DNA of 64,000 bases from Capillidium heterosporum (lineage: Eukaryota; Entomophthoromycota; Entomophthoromycetes; Entomophthorales; Capillidiaceae), in NCBI GenBank assembly GCA_016630905.1, contig WBMQ01000001.1:2914001-2978000 (forward strand), given 5' to 3'. A program made the position numbers and the translations under genes. Below the pieces are notes generated by a model. The model was not told the origin of the DNA, made no database searches, and worked only from the letters and a program-made list of their open reading frames with translations. This document shows, piece by piece, positions 11,629 to 23,389 of the stretch. Every line of letters starts with the position of its first letter. Within the stretch, counting starts at the first letter, position 1.

Positions 11629-12639
11629 AGCTGCTTCAAGTTCTTTTAAAAAGTAAACAGGAGTTTAAGTGTATACGCTTTTAAAGTGGGATAGCAATTT
11701 CAACACCCTTTAGGATCTGAGTCTCACTGCTTTAGAACTTCATATTACGTAGGCTTTTACAAAATCCACTATACATCCATAGGAACATCCAATTAAATTA
11801 GTTGCTGGTATCCAGGTTTACGACTTTAGATATTTTTAGACTTGCAATTTCTCCAGACTGGAGTTTGTCCTTTCATCTCAATTGGGAAAAGGAACAGCTA
11901 TAATTCCAAATTAATTGTTTTAATACACTTGCAAATTTGAGGATACGATGCAGCTAATTTGGAATAGTTTGACAGCAACTTTAGAAATATGTAGCCAATG
12001 GAATTGAACAAAGTAGATACGCTAAACTAAATTTAGATGGGTAAAGAAACACTAAACACCACATCCAACACCAGATTCAATCCCAACTCTACTTATACCA
12101 CCTAAACAAGTGGCCTTCAGCCTTGTTGGTGAGAAGCAACTCCATTTAAAGCATCGGTGCTTTTAATACACTGTTTAAAAACTGTGCCGCCATCATAATG
12201 TTGCGTATCAGAAGCCTAAACTACTGAACTGAACTTGAGGGTCGTAGTAAATTGAAGTTTTAGCTTCATATTGGCCCTTGATTTATACACCAAAGCTGCC
12301 AGCAAGTAAAGCCGTGGCTATTCCAAATCCAATTTGTAAGCTGGAGATGGAAATCCAAGACTCCAGTTCTGAAATTTAGATCCTTTTGCCCGAAAAACAA
12401 GTAAGCTCGTGGACCAATGATAATCGAACAGAGCAAGCTACTCATTAGCAATCACTTGCATATAAGCCAATTGGAAGCGGTAACGGCATACAAAGCAGCT
12501 ATTTTTACCTAATCAGCCTTCCCCATACTACAGACTTACTCTATTTAAAAGGTAAGGTAGCGAACTTATTTCTCTGTTTTACTAGTAGTAACCATCTGGT
12601 AGCAAAAGTTTATCCTTTGTCAAAGTTTTTTGTATCAAC
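11629..12639. other. Intergenic between divergent GDI and signal-anchor genes
   Basis: Divergent promoter region with no supportable gene. Open frames on the - strand here (such as 12266-12451) show no protein-like features. Confidence 0.5.
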
Positions 12640-13282
12640 ATGTGGATCTGGGCCGTTATTTTTTCCTTAGTGCTGGTAGCTGTCGGCTACTCCTTCACCT
12701 CTAAGCAGGCAAGCGCCGACACCAAGGTCAGCAAATCTATCAAGAAGGATAAGAAGGTCGTCGAGAAGGTGAACGGTAAGACCAATGGTAAGGTGGCCCC
12801 CACCAAGAAGGGTAAGGAGACTAAACAGGTAGCTCAGCCCGCCAAGGTCGAACCCAAACCCGTCGAGCCCGTTACTTCCCCTACCAAATCGAAGAAGAAC
12901 AAGAACAAGGCTCAAAAGGCTGAACCAGTCATTGAAGTCCAACCTGAAGTTGTCCCTGAACCAGTTGTTGAAGTTTCAGAAGTTGCCACCAGCCCTAAAC
13001 CAGGTACATTTTTTGTTTCTATACCCATCTTTATTTATAATGATAGCCAAAGCTAAGAAGAACAAAAAGAAGAGCAACGCTGACAAATCTAAAGTTGAAG
13101 AACCTACCTTGGAATCTGCCCAAGCCGAATCGGAATTGAACCAGATGGACGATGCCACTTTTGTCGTTCCTCAGAAGGTAGCCTCCACTCGTTTCGATAG
13201 AGCCAACATCAAGGGTGCCAAAGTTTCCAAGCCGGTTGAGTCTACTAACCCCTGGGCCTTACTCGGTGAGGTAACTGAATAA
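12640..13282 (+). CDS. Lysine-rich protein with N-terminal membrane anchor
   Basis: Two exons: 12640-13003 and 13047-13282, with a 43-nt intron (13004-13046) joining ...SPKP to AKAKKNKKK. The predicted product is about 200 residues. Residues 2-19 (WIWAVIFSLVLVAVGYSF) are a single hydrophobic segment with no obvious cleavage site. The rest is highly charged: Lys-rich (KKDKKVVEKV, KSKKNKNKAQK), with a central Pro/Val/Glu stretch (VEPKPVEPV, EVVPEPVVEV) and a distinct C-terminus (DATFVVPQKVASTRFDRAN, then NPWALLGEVTE*). This looks like a membrane-anchored protein with a basic cytosolic tail, reminiscent in composition of ER ribosome/RNA-binding anchors. That likeness is compositional only, and I do not recognise the family. 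The start is well placed, immediately before the hydrophobic segment. Confidence 0.75.
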
Positions 13283-14071
13283 GTTTGTGCTGAATAGTGC
13301 AAACTCATTTGTGATTTTGAGGTTGGTGATCCTCCTACCGCTGGGGGAAGTACCTCACATACTTTAAAGTCTGTAACCTATACATCTATATAAACTCTAT
13401 ATCTTTAAAGTAAAAACTTAGATTTTTAAAGTGATGTTTCAATGCAGTTAAATTTTAATTGAGTCTGGCTTAGTTGCATTTGGATTTAAAATTGAAATGG
13501 TTTGTTGACCTGAAGTTTAATAGATATTTATATAAGGTAGATACAATATAAATAGTAACTTAAAATACACTTTTCTTTCCATCAACTATTAAATTATTTT
13601 TACTACTCATTACATATATACCTTGAACGAAATCTATATAGTGCACTACTAGTTCACCATTATATATATATAATTACTAACCTCGGATTTCTTCAAAATA
13701 CTCATTCATTTTTTTCATTTATATAGTCCAATCTTTAACTTTTCACTTCATGGGTACAACATTCTCTTCCATGCCTCCTTTACCTACAAATCCTTATATT
13801 GCTATGGTGATGCTCCTGATCGTTGAATCAAGTTGCAGTCACATGTGTCTGTTCCTTTACTATATTTCTATTCTCTTTTGCAAAGCTCTCAGCCTAATAA
13901 CCTTTACTCTTTGAAGACAATTGGGCTAAGCAGAGCAATACCCAATTATCATTTTTCAAAACATATGTAAAATAAAGAGAAAATACAGATATTGTGTTAA
14001 AAATAAAATACAATTCAAGTATAAGTGTAAAAAATTGGTAATACTCATCAGATTTATTAAAATTTTCTAGA
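13283..14071. other. Convergent 3' intergenic region
   Basis: A+T-rich region between the 3' ends of the anchored protein gene and the first DsbA-like gene. No coding pattern is seen; the - strand open frame 13894-14082 runs into the adjacent gene's 3' flank and is not supported. Confidence 0.5.
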
Positions 14072-14713
14072 TTAGTTTTCATTCAACACCTTCTCGAAAA
14101 CCTTGACGAAATTTTCAGGGCTCTGACCACCTGATATGGCGTACTTATCCTGGATGACAAAGTGAGGAACCCCATTTATACCGTAAGCCCTGTTTTTGTC
14201 CAAGTTTTGCTCGACTTTCAACAGGTTGGACTCGTCCAAAAGGTAATTTCGCGAATCGTTCTCGTTTAGACCACATTTTTTAGCTGCTGCAACCAGGGTA
14301 TCGATGTCGCCGATATTCTTTTGCTCCTCAAAATAATTGTGGAACAATTCCTCCATCAATTCAATCTGCTTACCGTGTAGCGAAGCGAACTCCGATAAAC
14401 TGTGTGCTCTTATGGTGCTGCTTATCAGGCCACCGTAATCAAAGTTTATACCTTCACCCTTACCGATTTCTTTCATACCGGCGATCATTTGCTTGCTGCG
14501 TTCGGCTCCAAACTTGGTGGCGTAGGCATAGGCTTTGTCGACTCCTTCCAAAGGATAGTTGGGGTTGAGCATGTAAGGGAAATATTTCAACTGAAAATCG
14601 ACGTCAGGATAGCTAGACTTGATGGTAGTTATGGCCTTTTCCAACCTTCGCTTACCTACGAAGCACCAAGGGCATACGATGTCAGAGGTTATATTGATTT
14701 TGATGACTTTCAT
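14072..14713 (-). CDS. DsbA/FrnE-like thioredoxin-fold oxidoreductase (copy 1)
   Basis: Single-exon ORF of 213 residues, full length for the DsbA-like (PF01323, FrnE/2-hydroxychromene-2-carboxylate isomerase) family. The active site CPWC is at residues 14-17 in SDIVCPWCFVGKRRLEKAI. The family's NPNYPLEG-like loop follows (residues ~52-58), then the helical insertion and the conserved GINGVPHFVIQ cis-proline segment near residue 180, ending GGQSPENFVKVFEKV. There is no signal peptide, so it is probably cytosolic. Predicted activity is thiol-disulfide oxidoreduction or GSH-dependent isomerisation; the substrate is unknown. It lies 279 bp downstream of a same-strand paralogue, so the pair arose by tandem duplication. 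Confidence 0.92.
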   Translation of the reverse strand: MKVIKINITSDIVCPWCFVGKRRLEKAITTIKSSYPDVDFQLKYFPYMLNPNYPLEGVDKAYAYATKFGAERSKQMIAGMKEIGKGEGINFDYGGLISSTIRAHSLSEFASLHGKQIELMEELFHNYFEEQKNIGDIDTLVAAAKKCGLNENDSRNYLLDESNLLKVEQNLDKNRAYGINGVPHFVIQDKYAISGGQSPENFVKVFEKVLNEN

Positions 14714-14992
14714 TCTATATCTCGTTCTTTATCTTTGGGATTGTTGTTGCTACTGTTGAGTTTATATACCGAAATTTTGAATTAGTAATTGGGGGGAACT
14801 ATTTATTCCGGAACCATGCATGTTTTCATCTGTGGTAAAAGAGCAATATAATTTCTAATAGATTTTAGCTTTTCATAATATCGTATGTTGATTACTAACA
14901 TACCAGCTAGGTATACAGGTAAAATATAATACAATTAATAGATTAAATAAAAAGGATAATCGAACTTTATATAAGATTGAAGCACATACTAT

Positions 14993-15634
14993 TTAATTTT
15001 CATTTACTACCTTTTCAAAGATCTCAACAAAATTATCAACGCTCTGATCACCCGAAATAGTGTACTTGCCTTGGATGGTGTTGTAAGGAAGTCCGTTCAT
15101 ATCATAATCCAAGTTAAAGTTGCAGATCTTCTTAACTCTGACCAAGTTAGACTCGTCTAGCAAGTAGTTTCTGGAGGCCACCTCATCCAAACCACACTTC
15201 TTAGCTGCTATAACTAAAGTTTCGATATCCCCAATGTTCTTCTGCTCCTCGAAATAGATGTGAAACAGCTCTTCCATCAGCTCTACTTGCTTATTGTATC
15301 GGTAAGCAAACTCCGATAACGCGTGGGCTCGGATAGTATTACCTATTAAGCCGCCAAAATTGAAGTGTATACCCTCCTTGGCACCGATCGGAGTAATCAT
15401 ATCGATCATCTGTCTACTTTTCTCGAAACCGAATTTAGTAGCGTAGGCGTAGGTCTTATCTAAACCTTCCAAAGGGTAGTCTGGATTCATCATGTAAGGA
15501 AAGTATTTTAATCGAAAATCAACATCATTGTACTTGGACTTTAGAATGGTTATTGCTTTTTCCAACCTTATTTTGCCTATGAAACACCAGGGGCATACGA
15601 CGTCGGAGGCTATATCGACTTTGATCACCTTCAT
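14993..15634 (-). CDS. DsbA/FrnE-like thioredoxin-fold oxidoreductase (copy 2)
   Basis: Tandem paralogue of the neighbouring 213-residue gene and of identical length. CPWC is kept at residues 14-17 (SDVVCPWCFIGKIRLEKAI), and the NPDYPLEG loop and QKNIGDIETLV segment are conserved. The region before the cis-proline differs: copy 1 has GINGVPHFVI, this one DMNGLPYNTI, so the Val-Pro and the following Phe that shape the active site have changed. The preceding segment (RVKKICNFNLDYD) also departs from copy 1 (KVEQNLDKNRAYG). The frame is intact, so this copy is probably expressed but may have altered substrate range. A short leader of about 25 bp separates the ATG from a T-rich tract. Confidence 0.9.
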   Translation of the reverse strand: MKVIKVDIASDVVCPWCFIGKIRLEKAITILKSKYNDVDFRLKYFPYMMNPDYPLEGLDKTYAYATKFGFEKSRQMIDMITPIGAKEGIHFNFGGLIGNTIRAHALSEFAYRYNKQVELMEELFHIYFEEQKNIGDIETLVIAAKKCGLDEVASRNYLLDESNLVRVKKICNFNLDYDMNGLPYNTIQGKYTISGDQSVDNFVEIFEKVVNEN

Positions 15635-16408
15635 TGTAAATCTAAAGTTTTTTCGATCTTCAGCTAGGCTTTTATAGGAACTTGTAGCTAAAAGTAACTT
15701 TTCTAGGGTGGAATAAAGTTTATTTTATATTATGCACATAACGATGTAGGTGCAAATTTACATTTTTGGCAGTGGTTGCTTTCTTTTAAGCAGAATACTA
15801 TTTTAAATATATGTTGAGCTGTTATTCAATTTTATGGACATCTTTACCAATATTGGCACTGAACTGAATTTTAAGGTGGCATCAAAATATAGCTTAGACG
15901 AGCATGATTTCCAGATAGTACGTATTATATCGCAAAACAACAGATTTGTGATCAATGGCCTATGGAACTTCATAAGTAGGAGTCATAGTCTTTTATCAGC
16001 GATCAGTTCAACTTAATATTCAATCGAAAAGAAAGGAACTCACAGTTAAAAATCCATCAGTTGAAAATTTCTTTCACTTAGGTCAAAACCTTCTATAAAG
16101 CTAGGTAAAGTAACGTATTAAGTTGATATGGGTATGATTTCTTCTGTAGATTACTATCACAAAGGTTGGTTAAACCCAAATTGATGGGAAGCTAAATAAG
16201 TAGGCTCAGATGAATCATTATTCAAAAGGTTGTAAAGGTATGTATCGTCAATCCATTCGAACATGAAGCTCAATAGTAAATATATATAAACATCTAAACA
16301 CATGTAAAACTAACTTTATCTTATTTTAGTCAAGCCCATGTATATCAAACATCCAAACCCAAAACTAATCAACTTCGTCTCTAGCAACCGAGTTTATTAC
16401 ACCTTTTT
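15635..16408. other. Intergenic
   Basis: Upstream region of the DsbA-like pair and 3' flank of the carrier gene. The 60-codon + strand frame at 15834-16016 is not recognisable as a protein. Confidence 0.5.
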
Positions 16409-17611
16409 CTACATCCAATGTTTACGAATGTAGGTAGATACAGTATCGAACACGACCAAGAGGATACCACCTCCAGGACCTAACCTCAGCACTTTAGGTA
16501 CGAAACCTTTATATAAAGCAGCGGCCCTAGTTTTTAAAAGTAAATAAGGCGAATACAGAGATGTAAAATTTACCCTTCTTCCTTAGCCACCGTCTGCAAA
16601 GCAGGTATAGCCCAGTTGTACTTGCGCACTTTACTGGAGTCGTTCTGGATGCGTGTTTTGACGACATCAAAGGGAGTATTCAAGATAGTACCTACCGTGC
16701 CACCAATCGAACCAGCAGCAAAGTTTCTAAACAACTCCCCTTGCTTGGTCTAGATGAAGATATATTAGTGATAGGCCAATAGCATTCTTACCTCAGCTTT
16801 AGGTAGTACTGATCGTACTCCATGGATAACCCCAAAGTACCCACCGTTCCAGGTGGCATGTCTCCAGATAGTAGCTTCCAAACCTTTGAAGAAAGCGGCT
16901 GGTCCTATTTACCTTTTAAATAAGGCATATTTAAACTTATAAATCTTACCTTCTTCTCTCATAATCTTCTTGACGCAATCTAAAGTTCCGTTGTACTTTA
17001 CCCTGCCTAGAGCTCTATAAATACCTACCATTACAAAATAAGCTTACGTTGTTCTTATCCTGCAGACGGATTTTGACGAGTTCAAAGGAAACGACCAAAA
17101 AAGCCTCGACGCATCCCGCACTTACACCAGTTAATACCGACAGTGGTTGGTTCAACTTGTCGACTTTGAAAAGCCTCTTGTATAGTATACCGAACTGCTC
17201 GTTAGCTGCAAATTTGGTGGCACGTTTGGGTGCCTCTACGAAGATGGGAGGTAGGATTCCGCGGTACAGCCGTGAAAATCTAAATCTTGTTAACATAGTT
17301 AATGGATTTATTTGGCTACCCTTCCGTCTTGATAATCTTTCTAAAACAGTCAGCGATGGAGGTGTATTGTTCCCCACTACCCTTTACTTGCAACTGAAAC
17401 CTAGTCTTTACGACTGAAAAATATTTATATATGAAATTTTAAATAAAGGTTACCATCCAGAGGGTACATGACGACAATTTCGGAAACTCCAGCTATAGCA
17501 CCAGCTAGGAATTGGAAGTGGAAGGGCAATGGTTTAACTACATTTTAAAAAATAAATTGATTAGGTACTAGATGTATTTAAAAGTCAATTACCAGATTCT
17601 TTAGCTGCCAT
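16409..17611 (-). CDS. ODC1: Mitochondrial 2-oxodicarboxylate carrier
   Basis: Intron-rich SLC25-family gene. The first exon encodes MAAKES. After an intron of ~52 nt comes FQFLAGAIAGVSEIVVMYPLD, then (next exon) VVKTRFQL: the first PxDxxKxR carrier signature. Further exons give LYRGILPPIFVEAPKRATKF, the second signature (SFELVKIRLQDKN) and a C-terminal exon with KGFVPKVLRLGPGGGI, closing ...YIRKHWM*. The APKRATKFAANE stretch is characteristic of the Odc1/Odc2 (SLC25A21) branch, which exchanges 2-oxoadipate and 2-oxoglutarate across the inner mitochondrial membrane for lysine metabolism. One splice (donor at the GAAGG|GTAGCC junction, ~41-nt intron) restores KTEG-FSRLYRG exactly, and no frame breaks are needed. 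At least six introns of 40-60 nt are present. Confidence 0.93.
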
Positions 17612-18419
17612 TGTTGAAAAATATGTATCTTTTAAGAGAGCAGGGAAAGAAACATCGTCCGACACTTTTGTTTAGTCGTGCTTGTATTTCGATTTGAATA
17701 GATTTCGTTCACATGACTGGATTAGTCATCCTCTCAGGCTGAAAGTTTGAAAGTAAATTCGAGTGACGTAAACGCGCTGAAACGTTGATAAATAGCTTCA
17801 GCCGAAGTGTAGGCTGGGAAATATATATCATATAAAGATGTTGACGCTCTAGTATAATGTACTAAAAGGTATCTTGAAAAAAACTACGAGATTGTAAACT
17901 GCAACTGGAGGTATATGGAGGTTTGGGGTAAACTACTTTAGTTGGTAGGTAATGGGCTGGATGTTTTGAGAGAATAGTTCATGAAGGCTTGGAGATTGTT
18001 ATAGGAAACGTTGAGGTAAATAGGCCTAGGTTGGGTTACTTACAGTGTACTAGAAGTATAATGGATAGCATTGAGGTAGATTCTGTTGGAAGTTTATCAA
18101 GTAGATTAAAGTAGTTAAAATTAAATATGTATACTTTTTGAGACAGCCTAGTTTTAGGTGTAATATTCGTAGCTTTGTCAAATTTGTAAAAATATCGATT
18201 TAATTATACCATTGCCATTTATTACTCTAATAGTTGATTGTCACATCCATATTTTAACATTGATGTAGGATTGTAATTAGTACACTAAAGCACTATATAG
18301 TATTATAGGATAGGCAAAAATGAAAATCATAGCTAATATCAACAGTTAAATATAAATGCATTTAAAATCCCTTTATTAAATAGAAAGGTCCATAAATCCA
18401 ACATGCGATATACTAACGC
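17612..18419. other. Intergenic
   Basis: Carrier promoter side plus 3' flank of the hydrolase gene; no gene-like content seen. Confidence 0.5.
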
Positions 18420-19661
18420 TCAGAGGTAGTTCTCTAACCATTTAGACATCTTAACAGCCATAGTTTTACTATGGGCTACAAAATCATTGTAAATACAACC
18501 ACAATTACATTATAAATTACTTAATACAAAGGCATGGGGAATAGTTTCCTTACAGAGTTCGACCTTGGCTAAAATATGAAGGATATAAGAATCAAAAGGT
18601 GCGGATTTTAGCTAGTTACCAGTAGGAACTCTTTGAACCATCTCATCGTAGTATCTAAGTGGTACCCACTCGTCGATGGTACCGTAGTAGAAGGTGAACA
18701 GGTCAGAATGCTTAGTATAAAAGTCAACGTCCAGCTCATCGATCTGTGTCATCTCGTGGTGACCCATGGTAACTGCGTTCAACACAACTGAAGGTGTATT
18801 GTCAATATACAAAGTTAAAGATAAAAGTAACGAATGGTTTCCATATAACAAATAAAAAAGGATATCTCAACAAATTAGAGGCAGTGATTTGAGCGTCAGC
18901 TTCACGCATCTTGGTCAAGAAACGTACTAGGAAGATAAGTAAAGCCGGTGGTAAAAAGTTAATGAGAACAATCAAGTAGTAGGCTAAAATTCTAAAGGGC
19001 ATTGGGAATAAAATCTACATAAGTATAAAGTGTTAGAGATTTGCAACCTATATATACAATTAATGTTACTTTGGTGTAGCGTCTACCGGGAACCGTATCT
19101 TTGAGCTTCATAACGGCTGGAAATAAGGAAAACACCTGTTTGATGTTGACACCAAGGTTTCGCTTGACAACCTTTCAAAAATTGAATTAGAAGAGCAATA
19201 GAACCGAATAGGTACCTGTTCAGCTAGCCAAGCTCCCATACTATGGCCAGCTAAGAAGAAGTTGGTATCTTTACCGTAAATCTCCTCCAACTCCAACAGG
19301 CAGTTGACTTTATGTTCCACCTGGTCAGTAAGGCTGTAGACCTTACCTTGCTCCGTTTTTGAGATGCTGTAATCATAGATTTGCCCTAGATGTCCAACTA
19401 CATTTCCTGTTAACAATCTCTTCAAATAACAAAAAGTACCTAAAACGATATCAACTTTTTTATCCAAGTTATTGTAGAGCTGAGTTAAAAAGTCAATGTA
19501 GTATTCAGGCACACCAGGATTTCCTATAATCAACATATCTATTAAAATTGATACTATTTACAATATATACCTGGGAACATTAACAAAACCGATCTTTTGA
19601 AATCTTTATCCAAAGGTTGTTGGAAGTTGTAGGTGCTTGGCCAGAAGTAACTTACTGCCAT
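18420..19661 (-). CDS. Lipid-droplet-associated hydrolase-like alpha/beta-hydrolase (LDAH family)
   Basis: Multi-exon gene. The exon starting MAVSYFWPSTY ends in LLMFPG and splices to NPGVPEYYIDFLTQLYN, giving the LDAH/DUF2305 'PGNPG..E(Y/F)Y..FL' oxyanion motif. The nucleophile elbow GHSMG lies in FFLAGHSMGAWLAEQV. Downstream come SDLFTFYYGTIDEWVPL (acid residue region) and, after two more short introns, ETIPHAFVL with the likely catalytic His, ending HSKTMAVKMSKWLENYL*. The family (human LDAH, yeast Ldh1 relatives) acts at lipid droplets on esters or as a turnover factor; its substrate is debated. Visible hydrophobic helices in the middle exon (residues FRILAYYLIVLINFLPPALL) fit membrane association. 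A start at 19766 (MYTLQQRN...) is also open; I prefer 19661 because conservation begins there. Confidence 0.85.
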
Positions 19662-20383
19662 GTTCCCCGTTTTCTTTATCTTCCATATGCTACGGGTCGG
19701 TAACTGTACTATACTTTGAAAGCTTCGCATACTTGCCGTTATGTTTCTTTGTTGCAACGTGTACAAAAGGATTTATCTTTGGATGAAGTTATAAGGGTTG
19801 GATGGCTGTCATAAGAAATTCTTTGAAACCCTTTAAAAGATAAGGCACATAGTGAAAACTTTCAGCGGCATAAAGATATATGTAAAGTTTATAATATTTA
19901 GTAATTTCAGTTGATAATAAGCGGACTTTCCAAAGTAAGGTTTAGTTTTACACAATCTATTCTAAACAGGTGGCATTACTAGGTAGAAAAGTACTAACAG
20001 TTTATATGCAGGTTTGCGGGACCTTAATTCATATTACCTTTTTCAAACTCGTCAATTACATCTTGTAGCTTTCTTAATTATAAGAGAATTATTTGCGAAG
20101 CCTCTAATTTCTAAGTTCCACAAACCTGAGTTGACTAGTTTGAACTGATGAATATGTATGAGCCCTGTAATGGGAATTGATAGGATATCCGTCTTCCACT
20201 AGCAGTTCATCGTACTTGGCAGTAACTTGATACCTTGCTTTGGCTGAAATATAGAGCATATAAACCCTTTTAAGCTTTTACACGTATTATCAAATACTAG
20301 AAAACAATAAAGAAATACAGGTATATTGTAGAGATGTTTTATTAAACTAGATGAAACTTAAATTTATACAATTTACAGCGAGT
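19662..20383. other. Intergenic with a possible orphan exon
   Basis: On the - strand, positions 20104-20245 are open for 46 codons (AKARYQVTAKYDELLVEDGY...) directly after an intron-like 3' end (ATTTCAG). It lies downstream of the transporter stop and could be an alternative terminal exon or a decayed gene. Nothing else is supportable. Confidence 0.3.
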
Positions 20384-21721
20384 CTACGCTCTAGGAACAA
20401 CCCGAATCCTTCGGTGAAAAAATCGGTCGACAACAACGACCTTGACAATAAACATGAAGAAACTCCCCAAGAAATACAGGGCGATGCCGTAGTAGATCAA
20501 AAAGTTGTAGTCACTCGTACTATCCAAAATAAAACCACCTAAGGGTGGTCCAGCTAGATCGCCTACTCCAGTTGGAGCATAGGCTAAGCCCATTATGGTA
20601 GCTAGGTTCTCTAAGCCAAAGAGAGCGGCACAAGCAGCCGGGAAGCCTCCAGCAAACCCACCAGCCGGCATACCGTACAAAACAGAGAATACGGCCAACA
20701 TGGCGAACGAAGTGGAAAATCTCCATAAGATTAAGGTTACAGTGGAACCTACTAGGCAGATAAGGTATACATTGAGATGACCGACCTTATCCCCCACCAA
20801 TCCAAGGATAATCCTTCCCAAAGCTGAGGAACCGTTGATGATGGCTACTAAGGTAGCACCTTGTTGGGCTGATAACCCTTGGAAACTGCGTAGGACGGTA
20901 GGTAATAGAGGGGCACTAGGTACCCGAAAGATGCAAATATGGTGCTGAACCCAAAGAGGATGAACCTAGCATTCAAAACTAAGTCGAAACTAAAAGGTTT
21001 GGGCTTGGACTTGGTCCGCGATTTGTTCCTCCAAGCTTCCTTTGTTAAAGTTAGGCATCTTGATTATAAAAGCCGAGAAGCCTAGACAAGCCAAAAAGAT
21101 GATGGCGTTGTACCGCAATGTCCACTGGTACCCAACCAAATTGAGTAGATAAGAGTTCAATAAACTGAACGTCAGACCACCGATACCACTACCGGCCGTC
21201 CCTATACCAAATGCAAGACCTCTATACTTTGTAAACCAATGGGCAACCACCGTATTTGCCGGGACGTAGACAAGAGCACCGCCCAAACCAAACATGAACC
21301 CCTGGGTGACGATGAGGTGCCACACCTCAGTTGAAAACGACCCGATCACATAGGAAGCGGTAATGATAATAGCTCCAAAGAAGGCACATTTTCTAGTGCC
21401 AATGATGTCACACAATCTACCCGTAAACATGGATGCGAACGCTATAGTCGTCGGAGCTACCGTACCGATCAAGGAAACTTCGGCGTACTTGGAGCTGGGG
21501 AAGGCGGTGTCGGCGTAGTAGTCGACAAAGACACCGAATCCAGCTGCTACACCGAAGGAGCAGGCTTGCATCAGGAAACTGGCTAATACGACTAGCCACC
21601 CATACCCGCCATCTATTTGGACCTTGGCATCAGAATGAATGATTATTTCATTGACCTCATGATTGAACTCTGCTTTGTTATGCTGTAGATCCACATGATC
21701 CTTCTCCTTCATCTGGGACAT
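20384..21721 (-). CDS. Monocarboxylate-transporter-like MFS protein (MCH/MCT family)
   Basis: N-terminal half (21721-20990) contains the MCT signature DGGYGWLVVLASFLMQAC, then repeated hydrophobic helices with GTRKCAFFGA and IGTAGSGIGGLTF. The C-terminal half (20821-20384) continues GRIILGLVGDKVGHL and GVGDLAGPPLGGFILD. The total of about 440 residues and 12 helices matches fungal Mch proteins, plasma-membrane or intracellular transporters of uncertain substrate. Between the halves the frame changes: SFGYLVPLYYLPSYA is read in one frame and GLSAQQGATLVAIINGSSA in another, with a one-base deficit near 20892. A 38-nt GT...AG intron could bridge the frames but would remove the conserved YLVPLYYLP helix, so I favour a frameshift or sequence error. 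A TATA-like box (TTTATATACC) lies near 21793. Confidence 0.85.
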
Positions 21722-23389
21722 CTTTTTAACTCAAGTTAGTAAATAAAAAGTTTAGTAGAGTTAATTTCGTACGATTTTGAGGACCTGCACCCCTTTATAT
21801 ACCCGGCTCCTGCTCTGACTCATTGTCTTCGCAGTTCGCTCAGGTATGTATTTTTAATGGGAAGCCGGCACTTAGCATATAATTTTTTGTTACCTTTATG
21901 GTAAACATCTCGAAAGTTATCAATCAGTGCCTCGATTATTTTTAGTACCTAGTCTTAGTAAAAGCTTCCTAAATTTACCTGATTCCCACTCCATTTGGGA
22001 ATTTGCACCATGGGCCCAGTACTCACTTCAAAATTTTCTAGTGAAGTTCCGAAAGTAAGTTTGTTGGCTTTCGGCAAATTGGATTAAATATTGGTTTTCA
22101 TCAGGTTCTTACTGAGATACGTGGAAGTTGGGTGGAGTTCAAAAATTTTAGATAAAGTTGACCCTTGATTTATCAAGCTACGGGTTCTACGAAGCAAATA
22201 TATTACGGTCACACCTACTCCTTATACCGCCCCTTCGTTCAAATACCTGCAGGTTAGCAGTACCACGCTTACAAATTGTTTTTAGTCATATTCAGATTCA
22301 ACCACTCATCCAGCATGTTTACGTACTTTAAAAGAGGTTATAAATAGCAGATAGGATTATGCACCAACAGGTACAAATGCCATGAAGCCTTTCCAAAACA
22401 AAGCAAAGGTAATATCCAGTACCGCTCATCTACATCTTCCCTATATCACCCTTATCTCGCCATAAAGCCAGCAATGGTTTAATACATTTGTGTTGTAGCC
22501 CCTTGCAGATCTAAAGAATAACTAATGATGTGAAAAAGCAGCAGCCCAGAAAATTTCTATTTAAACTCCCGAATGTTGACAAGCTTCTTAATCCTTAAAA
22601 GTCAAAAATAACCTATTCTATGTATTTTATTGCAAAAAGTACCTTTTGGCTTACGAACTTTAATCTGATTAGCTGCATCCTGAAAAATCACATGGACAAC
22701 TTATTAAGGTATATATAAGAGGCAATGGAACGCTTCAAGTTTTCAAAAACCTTTTAGGTCCTCATTATTTAAAGCGATTTTCGTGCTTTTGTACTGAAAA
22801 TTTACCCTTCTTTATACTTTTGTAAAGCCAAAAGTATGTAAAGTAGCGAGCTTCAAGATAAGAATGCGGCATCAGTAGTAAAGTTCCGGCTAAAGCTGGC
22901 GTAGTATCCAGATCCATATATTTTGAAGAGAAAAAGCTAGTAAAGAGCCGAAGATGTTGAAAATTTCGAATTAGAGGTAGGCAGAGAAGTCGATTCTAGA
23001 ATGCAAAAGTTTGCATTCATTAACGTGATTCGTTTAATTATGTGAAAGATGGTGTTTGTTTGGACGAGTGCATGACATTCCGTATCATGAGGTATGTATC
23101 TAAAATTGCTTTCATTGAATCCTGACTTTTTTGAAGCTAAGGTATTTATTTATAATAGTACATAGGGTAAAGAGTAAATATACCTCATATATTTTTCAAA
23201 GTGCCTAGAGGTTGGAATGAGAAGGTGGGAGACAAATCTTCCCAAATAGTAGTTTCGTTCTCAGGGAACAAGAAAAGGCTACCAGGTAACAAAGGATCAA
23301 GGTCTAGCCAAGATGCAACCTCTTTTGTAAATATACCCTTCATATACTAGGTACTAAAGTCCTTTAAGTGATGAGAAAGAGAAAAAATA
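21722..23389. other. Long intergenic region
   Basis: About 1.7 kb with no supportable coding sequence. The left end is the transporter promoter region. Confidence 0.5.
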
